Notes under the pieces: model-generated
Databases searched by the model: none
What the model was told of the DNA's origin: nothing
Seen by the model: the letters and a program-made list of their open reading frames with translations, nothing else
From: Actinomycetota bacterium
GTDB taxonomy: Bacteria > Actinomycetota > Acidimicrobiia > Spongiisociales > UBA11373
Assembly: GCA_020444505.1 (NCBI GenBank)
Contig: JAHLKU010000014.1
Span: forward strand, 1 to 56,811
Direction: 5' to 3'
DNA: 56,811 nt
Position numbers and translations under genes: made by a program
Shown: positions 1-8,172 of the stretch, piece by piece
Layout: every line of letters begins with the position of its first letter
Numbering within the stretch: position 1 is the first letter of the stretch

Positions 1-527
1 GGCATGGCCCGGAAGAAGGCGCCCGGTGCCGTCCCGCCCAGCAGGTCGCTGTCGGGTGCGGTGGCGTCGATGCCGAGGTAGTCGGTGTCGTGGTCGTGGT
101 CGGCGTCGGCGTAGGTGGTGGAGTCCCGTCCGTCGAGGAGGTCGCTGTCGGCTGCGGTGGCGTCGATGCCGAGGTAGTCGGTGTCGTGGTCGTGGTCGGC
201 GTCGGCAAAGGCCGTGGCGTCCTCGCCGTCGAGGAGGTCGGCGTTGAGGCCGGAGACCAGGGCCGAGGAGTTCACCGCCAGCGGGGGTTGGCCGTCGGGG
301 GCTTCGATGGTGAGGGGGATGCCCCTGGTGGATTTCACCAGGAACCCGTTCTTGGCGACCAGTTTGGTGAGGTGCAGGGCCACGTTCTTGCGGCCCAGCA
401 GGAACGTGTCGCCGTCGCCGGCGCGTGCGATCGGTGGGGCGATGACGGCTGCGGCGACCAGGGCCCCTACGACGGCCCCTGCGATGCCGATGACGGCGGC
501 GTCCCTGCGGGTTGCGAATCCTCTCAC
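1..527 (-). CDS. Secreted/anchored surface protein with Asp/His-rich 32-aa repeats (3' end missing)
   Basis: Partial gene running off the left edge; 175 codons are visible. The GTG start is placed by an excellent ribosome site, GAGGAAGGA, 7 nt upstream. The N-terminus has positive residues and then a hydrophobic stretch (about residues 9-32), read as a signal peptide or anchor. Around residues 87-110 the pattern VNSSA..SGLNADLLDG..A.AF matches a motif I recognise from actinobacterial surface and tail-like proteins (NADxLDGxD). It is followed by two nearly identical 32-residue units containing DADHDHDTDYLGIDATA, and a diverging third. The Asp/His-rich units might bind divalent metal (inference). 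Function is unknown; an extracellular structural or adhesive role is the likeliest reading. Confidence 0.75.
   Translation of the reverse strand, partial: MRGFATRRDAAVIGIAGAVVGALVAAAVIAPPIARAGDGDTFLLGRKNVALHLTKLVAKNGFLVKSTRGIPLTIEAPDGQPPLAVNSSALVSGLNADLLDGEDATAFADADHDHDTDYLGIDATAADSDLLDGRDSTTYADADHDHDTDYLGIDATAPDSDLLGGTAPGAFFRAM
43..240 (-). repeat. 96-bp in-frame tandem repeat (32 aa), two full copies
   Basis: Two near-identical 96-bp units occupy about 43-138 and 139-234, and a third begins to match at 235. The period is exactly 32 codons, so copy number can change without a frameshift. The units encode LLDG.D.T..ADADHDHDT and then DYLGIDATA.DSD. Near identity at DNA level, including silent positions, points to recent duplication. 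Confidence 0.85.
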
Positions 528-561
528 GGCGGCGTCCTTCCTCGAAGCGGCTGCCACCTTG

Positions 562-567
562 ACCCTA
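562..567 (-). promoter_or_regulatory. Putative -10 box for the surface protein
   Basis: The minus strand reads TAGGGT about 35 nt before the GTG start, fitting the TANNNT pattern of actinobacterial -10 boxes. It leaves room for a short leader carrying the strong GAGGAAGGA site. No convincing -35 is visible. Confidence 0.35.
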
Positions 568-658
568 TCGCGGGGAATCGACGGCCCGTCGCCACCCGGT
601 CCCGGGAACACGGCGGCACCGCCGGGGGTTGGTGTCCCCGACGCGAGCGAGGGAAACC

Positions 659-1684
659 ATGGAGCGATTCGAACTGGGCATCACGTCGTTCGCCGACGTG
701 GACCCCGACGGCGACGCCGCCGCCCGCCACGGCGAGCGGCTGCGGCAGGTGGTGGCGGAGGCCGAACTCGCCGACCGGGTGGGGCTCGACGTGTACGGCC
801 TCGGCGAGCACCACCGGGTGGACATGGCGGCCTCGGCGCCGGCGGTCACGCTGGCGGCGGCCGCGGCGCGCACGGAGCGCATCCGCCTGTCGTCGGCGGT
901 GGTGGTGCTTTCGTCGGCCGACCCGGTGCGCACCTACCAGGACTTCGCCACTCTCGACCTGTTGTCCCGCGGCCGCGCTGAACTGCTGGTCGGGCGGGGC
1001 TCGTTCATCGAGTCGTTCCCGCTGTTCGGGTACTCCCTGGACGACTACCACGACCTGTTCGTCGAGAAGCTCGGCCTGCTGCTCGAGATCCGCGACCACG
1101 AGCGCGTGACATGGAGCGGCCGCTTCCGGGCGCCGCTCGACGGCGCCGCGGTGTACCCCCGCGCCCAGCAGGACCCGCTGCCGGTGTGGGTGGGGGTGGG
1201 CGCCAGCCCCGACTCGATGATCCGCGCCGGGCGCCTCGGGCTGCCGGTGGCGCTGGCCATCATCGGGGGCGATCCGTCCCGGTTCCGGGTGCTGGCCGAC
1301 CTGTACCGTGGTTCGTTGGAGGAGGCCGGCCACGACCCGGCCGGCTTCCCGCTCGCGGTGCATGCCCACGGGTTCGTGGCCGCCACCGACGACGAGGCCG
1401 CCGAAGCGGTGTACCCCACGTACGCCGATCTGATGACCCGGCTCGGGCGGGAGCGGGGGTGGCCGCCGATGACCCGCATGCAGTTCGACGCCATGCGCAG
1501 CCCGGCCGGGTCGCTGGTGGTGGGGTCGCCGGCCACCGTCGCCGACAAGATCGAGCGGTGGCGCGAGATCCTCGGCATCGGTCGGTTCATGCTCCACAAC
1601 GCCGGCCGGCCGACGCACGACGAGTGGATGCGGTCGATCGAACTGCTCGGCACCGGCGTGTCCCCCCTGGTGCGCCAGGCCTAG
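659..1684 (+). CDS. LLM-class flavin-dependent oxidoreductase (luciferase-like)
   Basis: 341 aa, the usual length for bacterial luciferase-like (LLM) TIM-barrel monooxygenases. The family pattern is clear: an N-terminal strand FELGITSFADVD, GEHHR at 49-52, then TERIRLSSAVVVLSSADPVR and the LLSRGRAELLVGRGS region. Near the end, VGSPATVADKIERWREILGIGRF is the typical final part of the barrel. The cofactor (FMN or F420) and substrate cannot be told from sequence. ATG 659 is chosen over an in-frame start 30 nt upstream because GAGGGA lies just before it and the family begins here. It stands alone, and its TAG stop overlaps the TAG stop of the convergent gene. Confidence 0.85.
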   Translation: MERFELGITSFADVDPDGDAAARHGERLRQVVAEAELADRVGLDVYGLGEHHRVDMAASAPAVTLAAAAARTERIRLSSAVVVLSSADPVRTYQDFATLDLLSRGRAELLVGRGSFIESFPLFGYSLDDYHDLFVEKLGLLLEIRDHERVTWSGRFRAPLDGAAVYPRAQQDPLPVWVGVGASPDSMIRAGRLGLPVALAIIGGDPSRFRVLADLYRGSLEEAGHDPAGFPLAVHAHGFVAATDDEAAEAVYPTYADLMTRLGRERGWPPMTRMQFDAMRSPAGSLVVGSPATVADKIERWREILGIGRFMLHNAGRPTHDEWMRSIELLGTGVSPLVRQA

Positions 1685-1947
1685 CGCCCACCCCTGCGGA
1701 GGTGGCGGATCCGCTCTTCGTAGGCCGACCGCGCCCGCTGCGGGGAGGCGTGCCGCCACGTGGTGTGCACCGCCCACGCCGCCGCCGCCCACCCGACGGC
1801 CAGCACCAGCGTCGGCAGCCAGTCACGGTAGGCCCCGCAGTCGGCGGCGCACGGCCCTGCGGCGCGGTCGAGCACCCACTCGACGCCGGCGCTCAGCAGC
1901 AGGCCGCCGACGACGAACCCCACCAGCAGCGACACCAGCACCCTCAT
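1681..1947 (-). CDS. Small membrane protein (88 aa), unknown
   Basis: An 88-aa protein with two hydrophobic stretches (about 2-20 and 41-58) and a basic tail ending RHLRRGGR. Three cysteines or cysteine-adjacent residues (AGPCAADCGAYRDW) sit between the two segments, probably in an extracytoplasmic loop. The ATG overlaps the stop of the transporter upstream (ATGA), so it is very likely translated in the same operon. I recognise no family. Its stop codon shares the CTAG tetranucleotide at 1681-1684 with the opposing oxidoreductase gene. Confidence 0.6.
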   Translation of the reverse strand: MRVLVSLLVGFVVGGLLLSAGVEWVLDRAAGPCAADCGAYRDWLPTLVLAVGWAAAAWAVHTTWRHASPQRARSAYEERIRHLRRGGR

Positions 1948-2864
1948 GGGGCCTCCGGGGCCGGCCGGCGCCGCACCGCCCTGGTGGCGATCCACGCGCC
2001 GGCGAGGACCACGCCCACCCCGGCGACGGCCAGGGGATGGATGGTCTCGTCCCGGAACAGGACCCCCAGGGCCATGGCGACCACCGGGATCAGGTAGGAC
2101 GTGGTGGACATGCGGGGCGCGCCGGCACGGCCGGCGAGCGTGGCCGCCAGCGAGCGGGCGATGCCGGTGCCGACCACGCCGAGGAAGGCCACCGCCGCCA
2201 GCGACGGCCATGCCCACTCCGAACCGGCGGCCCCCGCCGCCCCGAGCGGTGCCAGCGCCACGCTCGCCACGATCAGGGCCCACATCAGCAGCGCCGGGCC
2301 CCCGTACCGCTGCTGCAGCGGCACGATCAGGTTCCCGTTGACGGCGTAGCACAGCACCGCCGCCAGGACGAGGGCCACGCCCAGCGGGGCCGCCTCGGCG
2401 CCGCGCAGCGACGGCAGCGCCATCAGCATCACGCCGCCGAACCCCAGCGTGATGCCGACCGCCTGGGCCCGGCCGGGCAGCGTCCGCAGCAGCAGGCTGG
2501 CGATCAGCAGGCTGAACAGCGGCACCGCGCTGGTGAGCATGCCGGCGACCGCCGAGTCCAACTCGGTCTCCGCCCACGCGAACAGCAGCGCCGGGGCGGC
2601 GTTGCCGACCACGCCGACGGCCGCCACCCGGGCCCAATCGGCCCGATCGATGGCCCGGCGGGCCCGGGGGAAGGCGGCGAGCGCGGCCGCCCCGAGCAGC
2701 ACCCGCCCGAAGGCGACCACCCCCGGGGCGAGGTGGTCGACGGCGATCGCGATCCACAGGTACGCCGACCCCCAGATGAGGCCGATCGTCACGGTGAGGC
2801 CCCACTCCACCGGCCCGTAGGCGTCGGTGTGCGACCCGACGTTGGTGAGGGGCCTCCGGGTCAC
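1944..2864 (-). CDS. EamA/DMT-superfamily transporter
   Basis: 306 aa with about ten hydrophobic segments arranged as two EamA repeats, the standard size and layout of drug/metabolite transporters of the RhaT/YdcZ type. Family-like segments include TIGLIWGSAYLWIAIAVD near the N-terminus and GVMLMALPSLRG after the first repeat; the second repeat ends GVVLAGAWIATRAV. The substrate is not predictable. The GTG start has GAGGCGGAG before it and lies 8 nt after the stop of the zinc-ribbon gene. The small membrane ORF follows with a 4-bp overlap, making a three-gene minus-strand operon. Confidence 0.85.
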   Translation of the reverse strand: MTRRPLTNVGSHTDAYGPVEWGLTVTIGLIWGSAYLWIAIAVDHLAPGVVAFGRVLLGAAALAAFPRARRAIDRADWARVAAVGVVGNAAPALLFAWAETELDSAVAGMLTSAVPLFSLLIASLLLRTLPGRAQAVGITLGFGGVMLMALPSLRGAEAAPLGVALVLAAVLCYAVNGNLIVPLQQRYGGPALLMWALIVASVALAPLGAAGAAGSEWAWPSLAAVAFLGVVGTGIARSLAATLAGRAGAPRMSTTSYLIPVVAMALGVLFRDETIHPLAVAGVGVVLAGAWIATRAVRRRPAPEAP

Positions 2865-2872
2865 GCTCCGCC

Positions 2873-3925
2873 TCACTCGGTGGCGAAGAAGCCGGACCCG
2901 GTGATCTCCTCGACGATGAAGCCGCCGAACTCGGTCTCGTACGTCAGCGCCCCCGCCCGGTTGGCCACCAGGGCGTTGAGGTCGTCGAACGAGCAACCCA
3001 GTTCGACGGCGCGCACGATCAGCAACGACTCGCTCTTCATCACCGGCAGCATGTCGGCGGGGATGTCGGCCCCGATGGCGTTCAGCTCGGCTTCGGAGAG
3101 GCTGTCGAAGTAGTCGATGAAGCCCTGGGCCACGCCGATGGTGGCGTCGGCGAGCGCGGGGCAGCCGCCGACCCCCGAGACGTCGATCGCCGGGGCGACC
3201 ATCCGCAGCGACGAGCCGCGCTGCGACCCCGTCATCGTGGAGGTGTCCAGCATGAACAGCGAGCAGATCACCTCGCGGTCGCCGTCCAGCCACGACGTGG
3301 TGGTGGGGAACAGCGGGTAGATGTCGAGGGGGGACTCCCGGTACGGGACGCCGACGTAGCCCTCGAAGTCACCGAGGCACCTGGTCACCGAGGCGGACTG
3401 CAGGGCGAAGGTGCCGGGGTAGACGCCGTCGATGCCCAACGTGACGACGGAGAACACCTCGTTGTCGTGGGGTTCGCTGCAGGGGACCTCAGGGATCGAC
3501 ACGACCTCGGACCCGGCCAGCGACTCGTCGGTGTCGTTCCAGCAGTCGCCGACCGCAGCGCTGTTGACGGACAGGTCGCCGGTGTCGTCGTCGCCCATGA
3601 AGAAGAACCACGCCACGGCGCCCCCGACCAGCAGCAGCACCGCGAGGCCGAGGGCCAGGAACTTGGCGGGCGCACCGGGCGTGCCGCCGGCTGCGGCCGC
3701 TGCGGCGGCGTCGTCGGCGGGGCGGGGCACCGGGGTGGAGGCGGCGAACGGGTCGGCCTCGGTCGAAGCCAACCCGGCATCGCCGTCGTCCATCGCGGCG
3801 GACACGGCGGCGGACGGCGACTCGCCGGTGTCGCCGGGCCGCAGTTCGGCGCCGCAGAACGGGCACCAGGTGAGCGAGTCGTCGACGTCCCGCTCGCACT
3901 GGGGGCAGGGGATGGTTCCGTCCAT
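2873..3925 (-). CDS. Zinc-ribbon, single-pass membrane protein with septum-formation-like domain
   Basis: 350 aa. Residues 7-24 form a zinc ribbon (C7xxC10 and C21xxC24). An Ala/Pro/Asp-rich linker leads to one membrane span (about 88-110), placing the ribbon in the cytoplasm and the rest outside. The outer part begins VGDCWND (about 125) and contains VPCSEPHDNEVFSVV, the signature of the Septum_form family of actinobacteria. That family is named from Streptomyces/Mycobacterium context, and its biochemical role is not established. The C-terminal 120 residues (CPALADATIGVAQGFIDYF onward) look like a separate helical domain. RBS GGAGGG; a TAGGCT -10 lies at 3951-3956. Confidence 0.75.
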   Translation of the reverse strand: MDGTIPCPQCERDVDDSLTWCPFCGAELRPGDTGESPSAAVSAAMDDGDAGLASTEADPFAASTPVPRPADDAAAAAAAGGTPGAPAKFLALGLAVLLLVGGAVAWFFFMGDDDTGDLSVNSAAVGDCWNDTDESLAGSEVVSIPEVPCSEPHDNEVFSVVTLGIDGVYPGTFALQSASVTRCLGDFEGYVGVPYRESPLDIYPLFPTTTSWLDGDREVICSLFMLDTSTMTGSQRGSSLRMVAPAIDVSGVGGCPALADATIGVAQGFIDYFDSLSEAELNAIGADIPADMLPVMKSESLLIVRAVELGCSFDDLNALVANRAGALTYETEFGGFIVEEITGSGFFATE

Positions 3926-3950
3926 GGATGTCCCTCCGGAGGCTCCGGGC

Positions 3951-3956
3951 AGCCTA
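3951..3956 (-). promoter_or_regulatory. Putative -10 (TAGGCT) for the zinc-ribbon/EamA operon
   Basis: The minus strand reads TAGGCT about 26 nt before the start codon of the zinc-ribbon protein, in the 54-nt gap after the GNAT gene. It fits TANNNT and the other -10 boxes of this window. Confidence 0.4.
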
Positions 3957-3979
3957 CCCCCGGGGCGCCGAGGCGCGGG

Positions 3980-4663
3980 TCAGGCGCCGTCCGGCCCGCG
4001 ATGGCGGTTCGAGGGGTGCGCCGCACGGTCGGCGACCCTGACCAACTCTGTGCAGGCGGCGTCGCCCAAGTTGCACAGCCCCTGGCCGCCGAGCACCGCG
4101 TCGGCGCGCACCAGGCCGGCGCCGGAGCTGCGCGTGGTCCCGCCCAGCTTCTCGAAGATTCTGATCATCGCCCGGTTCTCGGCGAGCACGACGCCGGTGA
4201 GGCGGGTGATGCCGTGCGTCTGCGCCACCACCGCCAGCGCCCGCACCAGCAGGCTGCCCAGCCCACGGCCCTGGTGCTCGTCGGTGATCGCCACGGCGAT
4301 CTCCGCCGCCTCGGCATCTGCGGACTCCCGCACGTAGCGGGCGACCCCGATGCCGCGCAGCCCGCCGCCGGGGTCGCGGAGCCCGATGCCCCAGGCGAAG
4401 TGGTTGATCTGGTCGATCTCGGTCAGGTAGCGGGCCTGGGCGTCGGTGAGCCGGGGCAACGGCGTCAGGAACCGGTGGTAGCGGGAGTCGTCCGACAGTG
4501 CGCGGAACCCCTCGCTGAGCGCCTCACGGTCCTCGGGATGGATGGGGCGCAGCCCCACCTCGAGCCCGTCGGGCATCTGGAACCAGACGACCGGCTCCTC
4601 TCCGGGGCCCGGCGGGGGGCGCAGGTCGAGGGGCGGGATGAACCGCGGCCGCCCGGCGCTCAT
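3980..4663 (-). CDS. GNAT-family N-acetyltransferase
   Basis: 227 aa. A GNAT fold follows a proline-rich N-terminal extension of about 35 residues. GLEVGLRPIHPEDREAL is the first strand and helix, EIAVAITDEHQGRGLGSLLV is motif A with the acetyl-CoA pyrophosphate loop QGRGLG, and VLAENRAMIRIFEKLGG is motif B. The arrangement resembles the GNAT domain fused to protein acetyltransferases such as Pat, but here it is alone. The C-terminus holds a tail (about 180-227) with three cysteines. It lies 21 nt downstream of the acyl-CoA ligase and is probably cotranscribed. The substrate is unknown. Confidence 0.8.
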   Translation of the reverse strand: MSAGRPRFIPPLDLRPPPGPGEEPVVWFQMPDGLEVGLRPIHPEDREALSEGFRALSDDSRYHRFLTPLPRLTDAQARYLTEIDQINHFAWGIGLRDPGGGLRGIGVARYVRESADAEAAEIAVAITDEHQGRGLGSLLVRALAVVAQTHGITRLTGVVLAENRAMIRIFEKLGGTTRSSGAGLVRADAVLGGQGLCNLGDAACTELVRVADRAAHPSNRHRGPDGA

Positions 4664-4684
4664 GCGCGCCCCCGTCCCGCCCGC

Positions 4685-6391
4685 TCAGCCACCCTGTTCG
4701 TGGCGCCGCTCCTCCTCGGCCAGTTCCCGGCGGAGGATCTTGCCCACGAACGTCTTGGGCAGCTCGTCCCGGAACTCCACCATGCGGGGCACCTTGAAGC
4801 GGGCCAGCCGCTCACCGCAGAAGGCGATCAGCTCCTCGGCGGTCACCGGATGGTCGGGGTCCACGACCACGAACGCCTTGGCCCGCTGGTCGGTGCCCCC
4901 CACCGGCACGCCGATGACCCCCGCCTCGCGGACCGAGGGGTGCTCGTACAACACGTCCTCCACCTCGCGGGGGTACACGTTGAGGCCTCCGGCCGCCAGG
5001 ATCATGTCCTTCTTGCGGTCCACGATGCGGAAGAACCCGTCCTCCTCCATCACGGCGATGTCGCCGGTGTGCAGCCAGGTCTTCCCGTCGGCGTGCACCC
5101 GCAGCGTCTCGGCGGTCTCTTCCGGCTGGTTCCAGTAGCCCGACATCACCTGCGGCCCGGAGACGCACAGCACGCCGCGCTCGCCGGGCGGCATGGTCTC
5201 GGTCTCGGTGTCCTCGTCCACCACCTTGGCATCGGTGTCGGGCATGGGCACCCCGATGGTGCCGTTGCGGCCCCCGTGGAGAGGGTTGACGTGGGTGACC
5301 GGGGACGCCTCGCTGAGGCCGTAGCCCTCCACGACCTTGCCGCCGGTCAGTTCCTCGAAGCGCCGCTGCACCTCGGGGGGCAGACCGGCCGCTCCCGACA
5401 CGCACTGCGCGACGGAGGTGAGGTCGTACTTGCCGCCGGTGACGCCGGGATGGGCGGAGAGCGCGCTGTACAGGGCGGGGACACCGGGCAGCAGCGTGGC
5501 CCGCTCCTTGTCGATGGTGCCGAGCAGGCCCTTGATGTCACGGGCGTCGGGCACGATCACCTGCAGGTAGCCGCGGTCGATGGAGTGGTTCATGCAGACG
5601 CTCATCGCATAGGAGTGCGTCAACGGGAGGGCCGTCACCATGATCTCCTCGCCCTCGCGCAGGCCGGGGGAGACCGCCTGCAACTGGCGGGAGTTGGCGA
5701 TCAGGTTCCGGTGCGACAGCATGACGCCCTTGGGGACGCCGGTGGTGCCGCCGGTGTACATCAGCACCGCGAGGTCGTCGGGGGACGATTCCACCGGCTG
5801 CGGCGAGGCCGGCGCCGCAGCCATCAGATCCTTCATCCACACCGCCCGGGGCTCACCGGACAGGTCGGCGCGGTGCCCGCCCGACTTCTCCTTGAACAGG
5901 GTGAAGAGCACCTTCAGGGCCGGCGGGAAGTACTCCTTGATGTTGGTGACCACCACGTGCTCCAGCGAGGTGTCGGGGAGGGCCCGGGTCACCCGGTCCC
6001 ACATCATCGACATGCACACGGCCACCTTGGAGCCTGCGTCCCTGGCCTGGTGGCCGAACTCGGCCCCGGTGTACAGCGGGTTGCTGGGCACGGCCACGCC
6101 GCCGATGCGCCAGATCGCCTCGTAGGCGATGACGATCTGCGGGCAATTGGCCATGAACACCGACACCCGGTCGCCCTTGCCCACGCCGAGGCCCTGGAGG
6201 GCGGCGGCGAAGCGGCCCACCGCCTCGTCGAGGTCTCTGTAGGTGAGGGCGGTCCCCATGAAGTGGATGGCCGGCCGGTCCGGGTAGTCCGCTACCGCCT
6301 TGACCAGCAGAGCACTGAGGGTGAGATCGGGATACTCCAGGCTCGTCGGCACTCCCTGGTCGTAGTGCTGATGCCAGATGCGGTCGTCCAT
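4685..6391 (-). CDS. Long-chain fatty-acid--CoA ligase (AMP-forming)
   Basis: 568 aa, the usual length of FadD-type ligases, which adenylate a carboxylic acid and transfer it to CoA. The P-loop YTGGTTGVPKG is at about 212-222. GYGLSEASPVTH is the A5 adenine-binding motif, WLHTGDIAVMEEDGFF the A7 motif, and DRKKDMILAAGGLNVYPREVE the A8 hinge. GKILRREL near the end carries the catalytic A10 lysine. All core motifs are intact. The ATG at 6391 is preferred over upstream in-frame codons because GGGAGGA lies just before it and MDDRIWHQHYDQGVP is a typical N-terminus. The acyl chain preference cannot be read. Confidence 0.92.
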   Translation of the reverse strand: MDDRIWHQHYDQGVPTSLEYPDLTLSALLVKAVADYPDRPAIHFMGTALTYRDLDEAVGRFAAALQGLGVGKGDRVSVFMANCPQIVIAYEAIWRIGGVAVPSNPLYTGAEFGHQARDAGSKVAVCMSMMWDRVTRALPDTSLEHVVVTNIKEYFPPALKVLFTLFKEKSGGHRADLSGEPRAVWMKDLMAAAPASPQPVESSPDDLAVLMYTGGTTGVPKGVMLSHRNLIANSRQLQAVSPGLREGEEIMVTALPLTHSYAMSVCMNHSIDRGYLQVIVPDARDIKGLLGTIDKERATLLPGVPALYSALSAHPGVTGGKYDLTSVAQCVSGAAGLPPEVQRRFEELTGGKVVEGYGLSEASPVTHVNPLHGGRNGTIGVPMPDTDAKVVDEDTETETMPPGERGVLCVSGPQVMSGYWNQPEETAETLRVHADGKTWLHTGDIAVMEEDGFFRIVDRKKDMILAAGGLNVYPREVEDVLYEHPSVREAGVIGVPVGGTDQRAKAFVVVDPDHPVTAEELIAFCGERLARFKVPRMVEFRDELPKTFVGKILRRELAEEERRHEQGG

Positions 6392-6509
6392 GCCAGTCCT
6401 CCCGGGGGGCGCGTCTGATCGGCGAACAGTCCTCCTCCATCCTCGCACGCCGGGGCGCGCGCTGGGCGGGCAGGGGAACTCGCGGCGGCGGCGATGCGTT
6501 GGGAGGCGC

Positions 6510-8036
6510 ATGGAGTGGACACGCCGGCGGTTCGCCGGACTCGCAGGAATCGTCGCCGCGGGCCTCGCGCTCGGCGTGGGCGAGCTGGCCGCGGGCATCT
6601 TCGACCAGGTGCCGTCGCCGCTGGCCGCCATCGGCGGCATCGTGGTGGAGAACACGCCTCCCGCCGTGGAGCGCTGGGCGATCTCGCTGTTCGGCACCGC
6701 AGACAAAGCGGTCCTCGCCGTCGGCATCGCCGTCGTCGCCCTCGTGATCGGCTGGTTCACCGGCAAGGCCGCCCTGCGGCGCTTCTGGGTGGCCGCCGTG
6801 GTGATCGGCGGGTTCGGCGCTGCGGGCTTCGCCGCCTCGCTGAGCGAACCGCACGCCGTGGCGGCCGCGGTGGCCGCCGCGTCGCTGATCTCGGTGGCGG
6901 CCGGGCTCGGCCTGCTCTGGGCGCTGCTCCGCTCGCTCGCCCCCGACGCGTCGGCCGATCCGGGCGCCGAGACGATCCCCTCCGATCCCGAGCGCCGGCG
7001 CTTCCTGGCCCTCGCCGGCATCGGCGGCGCCGCCGCCGTCGGCGCGGGGGCGGTGGGCAGGGTGCTGGTGGCCGCGGTGCCGCCGCCGCCGGCCGTGGAG
7101 TTGAGCGCTGCGGAAGCGATCCCGGTCGGTCCCGAGCACGACTTCCTGGTGGACGGCCTGTCGCCGATCGTGGTCCCCGCCGACGAGTTCTACCGCATCG
7201 ACACCGCCCTGGCGATCCCCCGCATCGAACCGGAGGACTGGTCGCTGCGGATCCACGGCATGGTCGATCGGGAGCTCACCCTCACCTACGACGACCTCAC
7301 GTCGGCCGACCTGGTGGAGCGCTACGTGACGCTGCAGTGCGTCTCCAACCAGGTGGGCGGGAGCCTGGTCGGCAACGCGCTGTGGAGCGGGCTGCCGCTG
7401 CAGGGCCTGCTGGAGGAGGCGGGCGTGGCCCGCACCGGCACGCAGGTGGTGGGCCGCTCCATCGACGACTGGACCGCCGGCTTCCCGATCGAGGCGGTGT
7501 TCGACGGGCGCGAACCCATCCTGGCCGTCGGCATGAACGGTGACGTGCTGCCCCGGCGCCACGGATTCCCCGCCCGCCTCGTCGTGCCCGGCCTGTACGG
7601 GTACGTCTCGGCGACCAAGTGGATCACCGAGATCGAGATCACCGGCTGGGACGATTTCGACGGCTACTGGGTGCCGCGCGGCTGGGCCAAGGAAGGCCCC
7701 ATCAAGACGCAGTCCCGCATCGACCTGCCCCGCCGCAACGCCACCGTTGACGGGCCCGACGTGCTGGTGGCCGGTGTGGCGTGGGCCCCCACCCGGGGCA
7801 TCGAGGCGGTCGAGGTGCGCTTCGACGGCGGCCCGTGGCAGCAGGCAGAGGTCTCGGTGCCGCTGTCCGACCAGGCATGGGTGCAGTGGAGGGCCACCGC
7901 CGCCCTGGAGCCGGGCGGGCACCGGGTGGAGGTGCGGGCCACCGACGGCGACGGCGGCGTCCAGACCGACGTCGTGCGGCCCCCGGCCCCCGACGGGGCC
8001 ACCGGGCACCACATGGTGTCGTTCACCGTGGCCTGA
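6510..8036 (+). CDS. Membrane-anchored molybdopterin-dependent oxidoreductase (sulfite-oxidase superfamily)
   Basis: 508 aa. The first ~150 residues carry about four hydrophobic segments; then ERRRFLALAGIGG (about 158-170) looks like a twin-arginine/anchor start for the catalytic part outside the membrane. The catalytic half has the sulfite-oxidase Moco fold: TLQCVSNQVGGSLVGNALW.G, with C277 the expected molybdenum ligand, then RLVVPGLYGYVSATKW. A C-terminal Ig-like dimerisation domain (AWAPTRGIEAVEVRFDGG) follows. This layout is known in actinobacteria; the physiological substrate is not. The ATG is preceded by GGGAGGC. The gene diverges from the acyl-CoA ligase and stands alone. Confidence 0.85.
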   Translation: MEWTRRRFAGLAGIVAAGLALGVGELAAGIFDQVPSPLAAIGGIVVENTPPAVERWAISLFGTADKAVLAVGIAVVALVIGWFTGKAALRRFWVAAVVIGGFGAAGFAASLSEPHAVAAAVAAASLISVAAGLGLLWALLRSLAPDASADPGAETIPSDPERRRFLALAGIGGAAAVGAGAVGRVLVAAVPPPPAVELSAAEAIPVGPEHDFLVDGLSPIVVPADEFYRIDTALAIPRIEPEDWSLRIHGMVDRELTLTYDDLTSADLVERYVTLQCVSNQVGGSLVGNALWSGLPLQGLLEEAGVARTGTQVVGRSIDDWTAGFPIEAVFDGREPILAVGMNGDVLPRRHGFPARLVVPGLYGYVSATKWITEIEITGWDDFDGYWVPRGWAKEGPIKTQSRIDLPRRNATVDGPDVLVAGVAWAPTRGIEAVEVRFDGGPWQQAEVSVPLSDQAWVQWRATAALEPGGHRVEVRATDGDGGVQTDVVRPPAPDGATGHHMVSFTVA

Positions 8037-8061
8037 GCGGCGCCTGCGGCGCGCCCGGCGG

Positions 8062-8067
8062 TACGCT
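8062..8067 (+). promoter_or_regulatory. Putative -10 (TACGCT) upstream of the mshD leader ORF
   Basis: GGTACGCT matches the -10-like box found before several other genes here (14122, 26119, 9346). The expected transcript start lies about 20 nt before the leader ORF. Confidence 0.45.
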
Positions 8068-8095
8068 CCGCCACCACCGACCCGGGAGGGGACCC

Positions 8096-8170
8096 ATGCC
8101 CACGTCCGCCGGAGCCGGCGCAGCGGCGTCGCACCGGCCGCCTGCGCCCCCGTGGATGCCGGTTCCCTGA
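8096..8170 (+). CDS. Leader-peptide-like upstream ORF (24 aa) before mshD
   Basis: ATG 8096 has the best ribosome site in this interval (GGGAGGGGA, 3 nt spacing). Its frame closes with TGA at 8168-8170, two bases before the mshD ATG (TGACCATG). The 24-residue product is Ala/Pro-rich and ends PPAPPWMPVP. It has no homologue I know. The tight spacing suggests translational coupling, and the prolines near the stop could slow ribosomes. Whether the peptide itself matters is unknown. Confidence 0.45.
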   Translation: MPTSAGAGAAASHRPPAPPWMPVP

Positions 8171-8172
8171 CC

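Noticed and set aside
43-240. Direct repeats that could look like a CRISPR or satellite
   Set aside because: The 96-bp period is an exact multiple of 3, there are no spacers, and it encodes a coherent protein repeat.
90-1109. A plus-strand 339-codon frame rich in Gly/Val through the first kilobase
   Set aside because: It is the complement of the 96-bp repeat plus out-of-frame sequence of the oxidoreductase; the minus-strand reading has a signal sequence, ribosome site and known motif.
3467-6418. A 983-codon plus-strand open frame
   Set aside because: It runs antisense to the septum-formation, GNAT and acyl-CoA ligase genes, all with clear family motifs, and its own product resembles nothing.
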